A DNA stretch of 47,635 nt. Source: Hofstenia miamia. Lineage: Eukaryota; Xenacoelomorpha; Acoela. Within the stretch, counting starts at the first letter, position 1. Every line of letters begins with the position of its first letter. This document shows positions 24,329 through 35,147 of the stretch, in pieces. The DNA is taken from contig SCFE01000025.1 of the NCBI GenBank assembly GCA_004352715.1, positions 2,346,446-2,394,080 on the forward strand. The letters are read 5' to 3'. The notes below the pieces were generated by a model, which saw only the letters and a list, made by a program, of their open reading frames with translations, searched no databases and was not told where the DNA came from. The position numbers and the translations under genes are program-made.

Positions 24329-24774
24329 AGAGTTGTAGAGCAGAACACTCAGAATACATGATTTGTATAATGACAGTTTGGCATTAATCGTAGCATTAAA
24401 AGGAATATTTCTCTTCAAGTAATAAAGAGTTTTGTAACAACTCGCCAGTTTCGCATTTACATGATGGTCCCAATATAAGTTCCGCGAGATAAAAATCCTA
24501 AGATCCTTAATTATAGAAACCGGAGGAATAGAATGGTCATCAATTGATAATGAGCATTAGCAAGTAGATGAACAGAGCTTTTTGTTTTTACCCGGATGAA
24601 GCTTCATATTATTGTTATGAGCCCAAATGACAATGGAATTAATATCGTCCTGGAGCTCGGCATAGCTGCCCTCAGACAGTAATTTGCAGTCATCAGCATA
24701 TAACTAACAGAGGGAATGAGTGACATGGTCGGGTAAATCATTAATATACAATAAAAACAACAGGGGGCCAAGCA
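24329..24774. repeat. second copy of the 446-bp direct duplication
   Basis: Partner of 23882-24327. The LINE reads on continuously past 24774 with GCACGCTCCCTTGAGG, so the real element needs only one copy. Confidence 0.92.
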
Positions 24775-26313
24775 CGCTCCCTTGAGGAACACCGCTGGTA
24801 ATAATGCCATAATTAGAAAGACAGTTATTAATACGAACTTGTTGTTTGCGATTAGAGAGATAAGATGCAATGAGGCGTATAAGCGCACTGTCAAAGCCAA
24901 AAGCGGCTAATTTATTAAGCAATTGAGCATGCGCAATGGTATTGAAAACTTTTTGAATATCAAAATACACACAGTAATAATCAGAGTTAATATCATTGAA
25001 TTTGTGAATTTGGTCGACATAAATAAGAAGCTGGGTGAGAGTTCCTCGACAAGAGAGAAAACCATGCTGTGAGTCGGAAATTCGAGGACGGACTTCTTCA
25101 TGAATATACTTAAATAGAATACGTTCCAAAATAAGCGACAAACGTGGGAGAATGCTAATAGGCCTGTAGTTCCGAACGTTCTCTTTAGGCCCGATTTATG
25201 AAGAGGGGTTACAAACGCCTCTTTCCATATTCCAGGCCAGGTTTGGGAGGAGAAGCTAATAGTGAAAAGCACATAAATAACCGCAGCTAGTTGACTACTA
25301 CACAATTTAAGTGTGAAAGGAGGCACTAAATCGGCAGCAAGTGAAGAGCAATCTTTAGTTAGCAATAGAGTCTCATGCACAACATCGGTCGTGAGGTTAA
25401 CGTCGGACACGATCATAGAGGGATCGGTGTTCGTGATACTATGAACCAGGGGATCAGAATTGCTGAATACGGAACAGAGATCAGACTTCCTGGAATCATC
25501 AAGATAAACTTCATCGAGAATGTTCACATGACCAGAAATATTGCGGAGAAAGGAGAAGCAGTCGTTAGTGCTGGAGGTGTTAAAATCGTCAAGAAGAACT
25601 AACTTATCAAGCTCAACGGATTGAGCAAGAGTTTCTCTCAAGTTCGATAACTTGGGACTATCGCGTAAGCCTTTGCGGGCTACCGACCGCTTTTCAGAAT
25701 CTGACGTACGAGAAAGAGTACTTGGAATAGACGGGAAGGTCAGAGAAGGAAGCAGAAACAGAAGATCGGATAGAAAGCGAAGCTATCACAGGGTAGTGAT
25801 CAGAAATAGCAATGTTTGAAAGAATTTGAACCTGACAATTATCCGGATCAGTGGAAATCATTAAGTCTAAGATGTTACCGCTAACATGAGTGTGTTCAGA
25901 TGTTAACTGAAGACCTTTAATATCCTCAATGCAGGAAACGTCGTGGTATTTAGTAATACATTTACACAGTAAACTAATAGGTAAGCTGAAATTTGACGAA
26001 CGAGGAGGGTTGCAGATACACACAACCAGAATGCAGGAATCAATGGACGTAATGATACAGGCGCAAGCAAAATCATAATCACCAATAGTGACATCATGAC
26101 AGTCAACAGGGATATTATTGTTTCTAAAAATGGCCACACCACCATGGGAGCCACTGCGTCGGTCACAGCGAGAAATAATTGAGTAAACAGAATCAGGTAT
26201 ATCCGGGTAAAGCCATGTTTCAGTAACACAGGCAATAGATGGACCGTAAACCGAAAGAAAATTAGTAAAGTCGAGCTTCTTTTGAAGGCTAACGAGGCTA
26301 CGAAAATAAAAAG

Positions 26314-27168
26314 TCAATCTGTTTCAACTAGTTCTCCGTTACAGTAAAGTTTCAGGTTACGAATGTTCAAGTCCTCCTTACGAACACCACCTGAAGTTAT
26401 CAATTCATAACGCTTCTTTAAAATTGCTTTTTCTTTTACAAATTCATCTTTAGATAATGATCTTGAAATGAAGACCTTTGAATCAAGACAGTTGAAAGAC
26501 TTAAGAAGATAACTTTTCGCTAAACATTTTCTGACGGTCCGCTCGTTATTAAATTTCAATATAATAGAACGTGGTCTTGGAGCCTTAGAATTGAATTTGC
26601 CTAGCCTGATAACAGAAGTAATCTGTGACATATCCGATTCACCCAAAGCAGACAACATTTCCTTAACTGCAATAGCATCATGTTCAACTTGTTTAGCGAA
26701 AGATAGATCAGTGGATTCAGTAAGACCCTGAACCCTAAGTTCCATTCGTCGAGACGCTTCGTAAGAAACTTTTGTAGGATTGTGGTCAATAACAGTTTTA
26801 GGATTTGCAATATTCATAGTATTCACCACGGTATCATTTAACTTTCTGACTTGATCCATAAAGCTGTCTAGTTTCACATTTACGTGGGTAACAATATCCG
26901 ACTTGAAGGTTTCAATATCAATATCACCCATTAATTTTTTCTTTGGCACTTTGACACAAGTATTGCAAACATAGAATAAATTCTGAAAGTTGGAGATAAA
27001 GGAAAGTACTTCTTGGGGAATGTTGACACAGTTTGCGTGGAACCAGAGTCGGCAACGCTCGCAGCTGATCCAACCACCAATGTCCTCCGAGGTGTTGCAA
27101 TTCGGGCATATAGCAGTTCCATCGCTCGTAGAACCAGTTCGCCCGCGTCGTGCAGCACTAACCATCAA
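26314..27168 (-). CDS. LINE ORF1 protein with N-terminal PHD finger
   Basis: 284 codons, uninterrupted. Residues 21-71 form a PHD-type zinc finger: C21, C24, C36, C39, H44, C47, C68, C71, with the typical WISCERC and WFHANC stretches. A hydrophilic helical region (about 80-130) follows. From about 145 a region starting RRMELRVQGLTES, with ITSVIRLGKF and PRPRSIILKF, resembles the RRM-like and C-terminal RNA-binding part of LINE ORF1 proteins. PHD fingers of this kind (ESAP-type) are known in ORF1 of CR1 and related LINEs. The protein is expected to bind element RNA and possibly chromatin. It ends two bases into the ORF2 start. Intact while its ORF2 is broken, it could still be expressed, but nothing here shows that it is. 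Confidence 0.85.
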   Translation of the reverse strand: MMVSAARRGRTGSTSDGTAICPNCNTSEDIGGWISCERCRLWFHANCVNIPQEVLSFISNFQNLFYVCNTCVKVPKKKLMGDIDIETFKSDIVTHVNVKLDSFMDQVRKLNDTVVNTMNIANPKTVIDHNPTKVSYEASRRMELRVQGLTESTDLSFAKQVEHDAIAVKEMLSALGESDMSQITSVIRLGKFNSKAPRPRSIILKFNNERTVRKCLAKSYLLKSFNCLDSKVFISRSLSKDEFVKEKAILKKRYELITSGGVRKEDLNIRNLKLYCNGELVETD

Positions 27169-27889
27169 TATGAAACCTAATTATTCTGTGTAATAGCGTC
27201 GGGGTTAGCGTTGTTTAGGTTAGGTCTATAAAATATTTAAAAATTTTAGTTTTAGGTTTACACGAAAGGTCAAGTAGTTACTTGTGTTAGGGCTTAGGTC
27301 ATTAAAATTTAGATTTTAATTTTAGGTTCCAGATGACGACATGTAGTGTTGCGTAGAAACATGTTTATATATTAGAGTCCCCCGATCTGCAATAAAGCAT
27401 TTATTCGATTTCGAGTTCTTATTTTTCGGATTACTCGAAAAACCTGGCTCTAATGCTATGTATTGCAATTTTTAAGACTTATAACTGCTATATTTATAAC
27501 GATTTTGCTTTGAATTATTCATGTATTACATCTATTATTAATATGAATATAAATATTAGGATAAAATTTTGTTTAAAAACTCTGTTTTTGTTTCTGAAAC
27601 ATTCCTTTTCTCTGTTGAATGCTGTGTTTGTGCAGAAATCAGTGGTCATGGTGAAATATTGAATGGGTCTCAAAATGTATAAATAAATGCAATAAAAAGA
27701 GGGAGGAGTCGTGCCATATTTATATATATATATTACCTAGTTTTAACTAGTGCTTCTGCTAATTTCCACCTGAAGCTCTAACTGCTATCGACTTTTTTAT
27801 CCATCTGCTCCTTCTTTATCTCCCGTGACTGTATTAATTGTAATCCTATTATACTATTTACAAATTATATAAGCAACATAAAAATCGAA

Positions 27890-30050
27890 AAGTATGCAAC
27901 ATAATGCTCAGGTAATGTTTCGAATTGTGTTAAATTTAATTCAAAAAATATTAATGTTTTTCATTGAAAAATTGTCAGTTAATCTCGAAATTAACTTCAC
28001 TCTGATCTTCCTCCTCCACCTAACTCTGGCTTTTCCGTATTGTATCTTTGAACCATCATCTCAATTTCTTGCAGTCAACTTCTTGCAGTCGACTTCATTT
28101 TCATCACTGAAACCTGCCTTGATCCTGCCTTTGCTGACAGTTGTTTTTCCCAACTCTACTCTTAAAGTTCTTTCTCGTATGGATCGCTCCAGTGGTCGCC
28201 ATGGAGGTGTTCTCATTGCCTCAAATCTTCCTAACCTTGACATTCGTCCCATCTCATTTCATTCATTATCCTTCGATTTCTGTTGTGGCTGTGCTGTTGT
28301 TCTCAGTGACCACATTTTTTCTCTGCTCTGCGTTTACAACCCTCCTTCGAAAAGTGGTTTATGCATTCTCATTAATGATTTATCATCTATGTTCGAGTCT
28401 TTTCATGACTAGTCTACCTCCCTCTCTCGTCACCTTGGCTTTTCCATTCATCCTCAATTTCTTGTTTGTGGTGACTTCAATCTTCCTAATGTCTGCTGGA
28501 ATGCGTTCGACTTTACTGACAGATATGAGTCTGCAGTTTTGGAAGTTTTTGCCTGCTATTCTCTTGAACAACTTGTATTTTCTCCTACTCCCTGCTTGAT
28601 TTTGTTCTGTGCTCTCACCCCGATTAAATATTTGACAGTGACTTTCTATCACTTAATGCTGCTCTCTCATCTTCGTTCCCCGTTTTTAGTGATTCCTTCG
28701 CAGTTATTTCTTCTTATGTTCTCATCACCGAAAATGCGTGCTTCTCTTCCTTTCTATTTTTCGTCCCTTACTGTGCACTCCTTGAATAAATTGGAGTCCT
28801 AAAAACGTTATTCTGGTAGTACTGCTTCTCCGAAGCTTGCTTTTCTCATAGAAAATGTTATCAATTTTATAGAACTTGGCAAAGTAGCTTTTCTGTCTAG
28901 CTTCTCGTCCGGTTCTCTTCAAAACTCTTATTCCTTCCTGCGTTCTCTGCATTCCAAGTCTGAGCTCCTCAATTTGAGATGGAATCTTCTTTTTGCTCAC
29001 TCTGACCTGGAGAAAGCTGATCTGTTCAACGCGTATTTTGCCTCTAACTTCTCTGAACTTGCCTCCCTGTCCCCTGGTCCACCTGCTGCCTCCCCGCTAA
29101 TCCGACTTTGTGATATTGACTTCAGCACCCATGATATTTCTCTCATGCCTACATCTTGCAAGTTGTCTGGTCCTTGCTATCCTAACAGTGTCCCTTCCTT
29201 TTTAATTCAAAAACCTCCTCCACGCTTTCTATCCATTTGAAGCGTCTTTACTCCTTCATTTGCTCCTCTAAGCGCTATCCCGCCTGTTGGAAGATATCTT
29301 GGTTTCTCCGCTGTTAAAATCTAATCAGCTTCCCTCCAGGCAGGTCATGTCCTACCGCCCAATAGCTATTCTATCTCGACTGTCTATCATCTTTGAACGC
29401 GTTGTTTTTCGTTATGTATTCCCAAAAATTCGTCACCTCATCTCTTCTTCTCAGCATGGCAACCTTCCTGGTCTCTCTACAATTACTAACCTGCTCACTC
29501 TGATCAAAAACTGCTTTCACTCTGATTGTAATGATCCTGGTTGTATTATCTTTCTTGACATCTCAAAAGCGTTTGATCGCCTCCCTCATTCCATTCTGCT
29601 TGACAAGTTACGTTTATTTGGTTTTGATGTGGATTTCATCGAACTGTTCCAGTCTTACCTGACCAATCGCCACCAGTGTGTCAAAATCAACTCGTCTATC
29701 TCTTCTCCTCTCCCCGTTACTAGTGGTGCCCCTCAAGTCTCAGTGTTTGCTGTTCTTCCTCGTTGCCACTAACGACCTCCCTCATTCTGTTCTCAACTCG
29801 TCTTGCCTGTTGTATGTCGACGGCACTGCGATTTTTTATTTTGGCTGGTCTTTTGCTTCTAACATTTCTTCAGATCTTGAGCACTTGTATACTTGTTCCT
29901 CCGTCAACCATCTTTATTTTAGCACTACCAAGACATGTGGTATTTCCTTTTCTGTGGCTCCCCCTTCTGATTTGCCTCTACCTGTGAACTTTTTCTTGTT
30001 GTGTATGCCTTCAGCGGCAAAATAAAGTAATTGATTATTATTATTATTGT
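27890..30050 (+). pseudogene. second CR1-like LINE copy, 5'-truncated and decayed
   Basis: The plus-strand order matches the minus-strand LINE: endonuclease pieces FITETCLDPAFADS (about 28095), DRSSGRHGGVLIAS (28184 on), VYNPPSKSG and VCGDFNLPNVCWN (about 28463); linker KADLFNAYFASNF (about 29014) and PNSVPSFLIQ (29190); RT at 29287-29772 with SYRPIAILSRLSIIFERVVF, IIFLDISKAFDRLPHS and VTSGAP. The frame then shifts. The catalytic box appears as YVDGT, not YADDT, so a metal-binding aspartate is lost. Most of the thumb is deleted and the element ends with AAATAAAGTAATTG(ATT)n. It cannot encode active RT. The start near 27890 is uncertain; 27421-27889 shows no feature except a short TA run. Confidence 0.82.
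30027..30050 (+). repeat. (ATT)n LINE tail
   Basis: TGATTATTATTATTATTG directly follows AATAAAGTAAT at the end of the plus-strand LINE, marking its 3' terminus and orientation. Confidence 0.75.
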
Positions 30051-30739
30051 TAAAAACTATGCTTAAGACAATAAAAATTCTAAAGATAATGTGCAATTCT
30101 ATATTGGATTTTCTTACAACCTAGATGATTATATTTATTATAGAATACACGAATCTTACAAAAACTAAAAAATCTTTGCGTTAATTTTTAGGTAAAAAAA
30201 TACGTATTTATGTCAGTTTTTGGGTTAAAACTAGAAATTTTATAGTAATCATATTGAAAATAGCAAGGGACCAATACTTAGAATTATACATATAATTATA
30301 TTATGATTTATAAATCTATGAGCATCAACTGTTTGACATTACCTATTGTTTTCATTCCTGATTATGCTACTTTTTTTCTGTAAATATATAGTTAATGCTT
30401 GTTACAACTTTTACCACTTTTAAGGTGGTGGGCAATTTGTTTTTTGTAGACAATTTTTAATTACCACCTTCATGTTTATTTATTAAATTATAATTTCTGA
30501 GATTTTCCAACTTTGCTTGTATTTAAGTATTGAATATCGAATTGCAATCATAACCCATACTTTACTATGCTTATATCTTTAGAAAATTAGAAAGAATTTC
30601 TACTTACTTTTTGAAAATGCATATAAAATAAACTTAAATTTCATACTGATTCAAATGGCAGAATATTCGAGTCGATATTTCGAAACCGAACTATAAATAG
30701 ACTAGCTTGCATGAAATGATTTCATATGCACAATCTATA

Positions 30740-31110
30740 ATCAGAGGAAGAAGGAATAGTTGAAGAGATCAGTAAATACTCGTATTGGTATTATTACTGC
30801 ATTAAAACACAACGCCCACAATCAGGTCAAAACAGAAAACATCGGCTTACTTTAAGACAATTTAAACGGCAATAGATTTTTGGTGGAGTTTACAGTATAC
30901 AAGATTTTAAGGAAGTATAATCTACATGGATATGCTTCTGTTCACAAACACTTTCTTCCTAAAAAGCAGTGTTTAAAAAAACTAATATTGTCTCAACAAT
31001 GGGGTTTTTCTGAGGAGAGCCGATTTGAGACTTATTAGGAGAATAAAATATGGTGCTCCGTGCATAATGTTATGTGAACAAGCAGTTCTTTAATTGGTAT
31101 TGGTATGTTT
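30740..31110 (+). pseudogene. Tc1/mariner-like transposase relic
   Basis: A broken frame reads RPQSGQNRKHRLTLRQFKR, then KYNLHGYASVHKHFLPKKQ, then LILSQQWGFSEESRFE. This order matches the linker and first catalytic motif (WxxxIxxDESxFE type) of Tc1-like transposases. The catalytic aspartate position reads E and stops follow. The last two DDE residues are not visible. No terminal repeats were found. From 30051 to 30739 and from 31111 to 31907 I see nothing else. Confidence 0.5.
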
Positions 31111-31907
31111 ACCAGGATAATTTAAACTAATGAAGCACAAAATATATTTGCAAAATAGGTTCTTTGATCAAGATTATTGTGTATAGATGATTAAAACAAA
31201 TATATGTTTAGAGCATGTCCTTTTATATCATTGTTATTTATTTCAAAACATTGAAGAACATTATTTATAACATTTAGTCTATGACCAGGATTCTCGTTGG
31301 AGAGTATTTACACACATTCAATTAGTAGCATAACATAATATAATTTGAGAATTTATACATTATACCAGCTCGACAAATAGTTGTATATTATGTATCATGG
31401 TAGTAAAAATTTTGCTCTGAAAACAACGTAGTGCATTTGTTGGAAATATACATATTTCAAAGGTTTTCTTAATGTGTGAATCCTTTTAATGTGAGGATGC
31501 TCAAAAATGTGTAGTAGCAGGAAAATTGGAGCAAAATAATCGTGGGTCCATATGCATGATTAGTATTATTTATAAATGATATTTTTAAGTACTATAAAAT
31601 CTTGACTTGGAGCATTCAGAATGGCCCAATTGTTATGGGAGAGACTCATTTTCATTTGAGAAGTGGCATATGTATTACTATCAGATATGGTTGATTGTCG
31701 AAACTACGTTTTTCAAGCCAATTATATCAAGAAGGCGCCTAAACTTTTGAAATATCAGATTGAAAATTGCGAAACATTTTTAGCAAAATTAAAGGCAATA
31801 GTCTGACACAGCAAAATAACGTTAAATCAGTATGAACTACCTTAAAAGAATTTACTAAAATTTCTTGCAAAAATCATTCATTTTCGAATCAATACCTCTA
31901 CACATAC

Positions 31908-32048
31908 GGCTACGGTTAGACTATGTGATTGGTAATGCGTGATCTGTCACATTTTGGTTAAATCACACGTCTAACCCCCAAGATAATTAGCGCTGTGACT
32001 TGATTTTGTAACTTTTCTTGCTGCCAATCACGTAGTCTAACCATGGCC
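31908..32048. mobile_element. MITE-like element with 25-bp terminal inverted repeats
   Basis: GGCTACGGTTAGACTATGTG... at 31908-31932 pairs with 32024-32048 reversed, 22 of 25 positions matching. A third, inverted copy of the same motif (AATCACACGTCTAACC) lies inside at 31961-31977. The unit is 141 bp and non-coding. Its size, termini and lack of ORF fit a non-autonomous DNA transposon. I did not find an unambiguous target-site duplication. Confidence 0.65.
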
Positions 32049-32495
32049 TAAGCCAGTGTATTCTGATCCCTGTTAGGCCAGCTGTTTTCAATAATTTCAC
32101 TTGTTCTTTATTTTACATATATAGTCTAGTTTTTTAATTTGTATTGTCGTTGTATTGCTTGTAATTTTACTGAGAAAATACATATATTTTTTAATTTTAT
32201 TTAAAAGTAGTTAAAAACTACTTGAAACTGCATGTTTGTTTAATAGACACTGTATTTATCACAACGATTGTTTTATATAGTATAGGCATGAATCGGTTGC
32301 CATTTATATAATAATTATTGGTGCAAAATGCCAGCCATTGTATTAGCACATATTTATACTGTCAACAAATTATTAAGTAAATATTCTGCCACACTAGTTT
32401 CTTTTATGTTTGCTATAAGTCAATGTTTTGAACGTTTATTTCATTATTCATTTTCAATCTGGTTTACAGTAAGTTTGATAAAAATTTAAAGCTCA

Positions 32496-32532
32496 TTAAC
32501 CCTCAAACGACCACCTGCTTACATTTGTAAGA
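32496..32532 (+). repeat. left TTAA, TIR and subterminal repeat of piggyBac
   Basis: TTAA, then 13-bp TIR CCCTCAAACGACC, then the 20-bp subterminal repeat without spacer. These are the expected transposase binding and cleavage sequences. A further CTTACATTTGTAAG copy sits inward at 32695-32708. Confidence 0.92.
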
Positions 32533-35147
32533 TTCGTATTTTGAGGTGTTCTTAATCTGAGTTAAAAATTTTTTTTCGAGTCCACAGACATTTTCCATGT
32601 CTAATTTCATGCATTACGCTTATGTTATGAGAGAAAATTATTTTGGTTCTTGAGGTCAAAATTTAAAACCGTTTTTCACGATTTAGGCCACTTGCTTACA
32701 TTTGTAAGCAGACACTTTTCCGCTATCATTGATCAAACTACTTAGGCTATACTTTTAAAATTAAAGTGATTCCAGCTTAGCAATTTCTATGTTATCTTTT
32801 CTTCATTTTCAAAAGAAGTCCCATACTTTATGACTATTCTATCACTGGTATCAGGTTCAATTGCGATGCATTGATTATTCAAATTCAATCTATCTTTTCA
32901 ATCGGTTTTTATTGCTTTGATAATTCAAATATAATCTTTTCAAACTGAAATATCTCTCCAAAAGCGCTTTAGGCATACGGTACAAGCTTTTTCATTACAT
33001 CATTTGAAATTTTCGCCGCGCTATGCCTGTTCGTCGTATGACAATCAGGCAAGCAGTTGATTACTTCAACGCCTTGGAAAGTGAAGCTACTTCATCCGAT
33101 GAAGAAATGGAAGAGACGCCGCCCCCACCACTAGATGCTGGAGGAGATCATGCAGTTTCGAACGGCGAAAGTTCTGATAGTGATGGTGAAGTGTTTGTAA
33201 ATGAACAGAACGATTCAAACTCTTCTGATGAAAGTTCTTCGGATGAGAGTGTCGACGGAGTTACATCAGATAGTGGTGATTATTATACATCTCCAAGTGA
33301 GCTTCGCTGGAATTTTTCGCGTCCTCAACCTCGCAGACTAATGCGAAACCTTTTGAATTTCCGTGAGGGAGTGACATTCACACCCAGAACTGAAGACGAA
33401 TCCTTTCTTCTGTTACTTGATGAAGACATTCTCCGCATAATACAATTATACACCAACCGTCGGATGAGATCTGTTGGTAAGACGGTGTTTTCTTTTGCTG
33501 AGATAAAGGCGGGAATAGCTATTCTCATTCGCGCTGGGGCTGACAAAGACAATTTGTCAGATCTCTCAACTTTATTCAACCCATCTGATTCAAGACCATT
33601 TTATCGTTGCGCTATGTCAAAAAATCGATTCAGGCTTTTCCTAAGATATTTGACGTTTGATAATAAAGGAGATAGACGTCAGCGTCAAGCAACGGACAAA
33701 ATGGCAGCCATTCGAGAGATCTGGGATCTTTTTCAGTTGAACTTGAGGAATTTCTATGTTCCCTCAGAACAAATCACAGTTGATGAACAGCTATACGGCT
33801 ATAGAGGTTATTCCCCTGGTCGATGTTACATGAGCTCAAAGCCAGCGAAATATGGTATAAAGTTCTTTTGGCTTTGCGACGCAAAGAATGGATATGCTTT
33901 GGTCGGAACAATTTACAGTAGAAGAAGTGTTGATGGTCGAAGAGAGACTGGCTTGGCTGAAAAAACTGTTTTGTCTCTTACCTCTTTTTACAACAAAAGC
34001 GGTCGTAATGTTTTTGTGGATCGTTACTTTACAAGCCATTCTCTTTGCCTCTCCCTACTGCAGAATGACCTAACGATGACAGGCACTGTCATGGCCAGTC
34101 GACGAGATGTCCCAAAAGAAATGAAGACAGTGAAAAACCGATCCGTATTTTCTACCAAAGAAGTATGGGACAGTGAAAATAGAATCATGCTTCTGTCGTA
34201 CGTGCCGAAGAAAGGAAAAAATGTACTTTTGATGTCCTCCGCTCACTACTCTGCAGGGGTGCAGACTTCACGAGAAGATAAAAAACCTGCTGCCATACAT
34301 GATTATAACCAAGGGAAAGGAGGTGTCGATGTCCTTGATTCGTGCATTGAGGACTTCACCACGAAGCGAAAAACGAATCGTTATCCAATGGTGATATTTT
34401 TCAATGTGCTTGACGTGAGTGTCTACAATGCATTTTTGCTGTGCAAGGAAAGCAATTCACTTGTGAATACGAAATGCAGACGACAATTTATGAAGAACCT
34501 AGCGGAAGCTTTGGCAAAAGAAAATATGCGAAACAGAATGGGAAATCCACGCGTCTTGTGTCAAACTAAAGAAAGTTTTACAAGATTCGGTCTGTCGAAA
34601 GAGACCACACCCCAGACAAATATCCCAAATGCAGTTGACAAAAAACCCAAGCAATGTTCCATGTGCAGAAGAACAACACGCAATTCCTGTGACAATTGCA
34701 AAAAGAGAATTTGCAGCAACCACAAAGTGGTCAGCATTCGCTGTTATAACTGTTCCTCCTGAAATTCTTACGCTTGCATTTATGTACGTTTTGATTTGTT
34801 TTGTACAACTTCATTATATTCACGTTGAATGTTTGTAAGTCAATACATTTTGCATGCGTCATTTGTACTTGTAATCATTTTCGTTTTCAATCGCATTCAT
34901 TGCTACAGTTTTAGCGATATCTATGATATCGTTCGCAAATATATATCTATCATAGATCTGATATCTATGATGCTTATGCAACGTTACATGGTGAGCTCGT
35001 GAAGGTGATTATCACATTGTGGGCCTATACTATGTGTAATGTAAGTTTTTGTGAACGAATAGACCATTTTTAACCTTTGACAAGAATATCTTACATTTGT
35101 AAGCAGGTGGACTGATTAAGATGTGCAATTAGCCGGTCGTTTGAGGG
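32500..35147 (+). mobile_element. complete piggyBac-family transposon, 2648 bp
   Basis: Both ends carry the piggyBac hallmark TTAA (32496-32499 and 35148-35151). The terminal inverted repeat is CCCTCAAACGACC at 32500-32512, mirrored exactly at 35135-35147. A subterminal inverted repeat ACCTGCTTACATTTGTAAGA at 32513-32532 pairs with 35089-35108, 18 of 20 positions. On the left it abuts the TIR, but on the right it is separated by 26 bases. The same asymmetric spacing is known in Trichoplusia piggyBac. Inside is one intact transposase frame. With intact ends, an open frame and identical TIRs, this copy looks recent and possibly still mobile. Confidence 0.95.
33023..34762 (+). CDS. piggyBac transposase, intact
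   Basis: 579 codons. An acidic, Ser/Asp/Glu-rich N-terminus (about 18-90) is followed by the DDE_Tnp_1_7 core (about 115-475) and a C-terminal cysteine-rich domain. The catalytic aspartates of the family are recognisable as D254 in ITVDEQLYGYRG, D333 in VFVDRYFTS and D436 in GKGGVDVLDS (with D439). The C-terminal domain has C545, C548, C556, C559, C564, H567, C574 and C577, a cross-brace zinc fold that in piggyBac binds the subterminal repeats. The enzyme would excise and insert the element at TTAA by cut-and-paste without a footprint. The start ATG is about 510 bp inside the left end. A host-domesticated transposase would be expected to lack the flanking TIRs, so an active-type transposon gene is the better reading. 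Confidence 0.95.
   Translation: MPVRRMTIRQAVDYFNALESEATSSDEEMEETPPPPLDAGGDHAVSNGESSDSDGEVFVNEQNDSNSSDESSSDESVDGVTSDSGDYYTSPSELRWNFSRPQPRRLMRNLLNFREGVTFTPRTEDESFLLLLDEDILRIIQLYTNRRMRSVGKTVFSFAEIKAGIAILIRAGADKDNLSDLSTLFNPSDSRPFYRCAMSKNRFRLFLRYLTFDNKGDRRQRQATDKMAAIREIWDLFQLNLRNFYVPSEQITVDEQLYGYRGYSPGRCYMSSKPAKYGIKFFWLCDAKNGYALVGTIYSRRSVDGRRETGLAEKTVLSLTSFYNKSGRNVFVDRYFTSHSLCLSLLQNDLTMTGTVMASRRDVPKEMKTVKNRSVFSTKEVWDSENRIMLLSYVPKKGKNVLLMSSAHYSAGVQTSREDKKPAAIHDYNQGKGGVDVLDSCIEDFTTKRKTNRYPMVIFFNVLDVSVYNAFLLCKESNSLVNTKCRRQFMKNLAEALAKENMRNRMGNPRVLCQTKESFTRFGLSKETTPQTNIPNAVDKKPKQCSMCRRTTRNSCDNCKKRICSNHKVVSIRCYNCSS

Larger units (their letters stand above)
23540..26317 (-). pseudogene. LINE ORF2: endonuclease plus reverse transcriptase, several breaks
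   Basis: Endonuclease pieces at 26317-25694 show VTETWLYPDIP, RRSGSHGGVAIF, NPPRSS and ISDHYPV. The expected GDFN motif is missing between NPPRSS and the final part, consistent with an internal deletion. The linker and first RT part lie at 25641-24907 ([23 protein letters not shown]-like ending). A frameshift near 25180 moves the frame to 25141-24704 ([48 protein letters not shown]). A stop (TAG) sits immediately before the catalytic LYADDCKLL. The thumb follows at 24160-23762. The catalytic YADD itself survives. The protein would copy LINE RNA at nicked DNA, but this copy cannot encode it. The frame starts at a TTG that overlaps the ORF1 stop. Confidence 0.85.
23400..27420 (-). mobile_element. 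CR1/Jockey-like LINE, nearly full length, ORF2 defective
   Basis: On the minus strand the element runs from a short 5' leader (about 27420-27169) through ORF1 (27168-26314) and ORF2 (about 26317-23540). ORF2 holds an APE-type endonuclease, a linker and a reverse transcriptase. The boundaries are approximate because no target-site duplication or clean tail was identified. The element is unusual for the window in having an intact ORF1 and still readable ORF2. Two duplications damage it: a 446-bp block around a lone N at 24328 and a 58-bp tandem repeat at its 3' end. Confidence 0.8.

Noticed and set aside
25375-25602. Plus-strand frame inside the minus-strand LINE
   Set aside because: Antisense shadow of ORF2; no independent motif.
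28383-29000. Minus-strand frames over the plus-strand LINE
   Set aside because: Antisense shadows of endonuclease and linker sequence.
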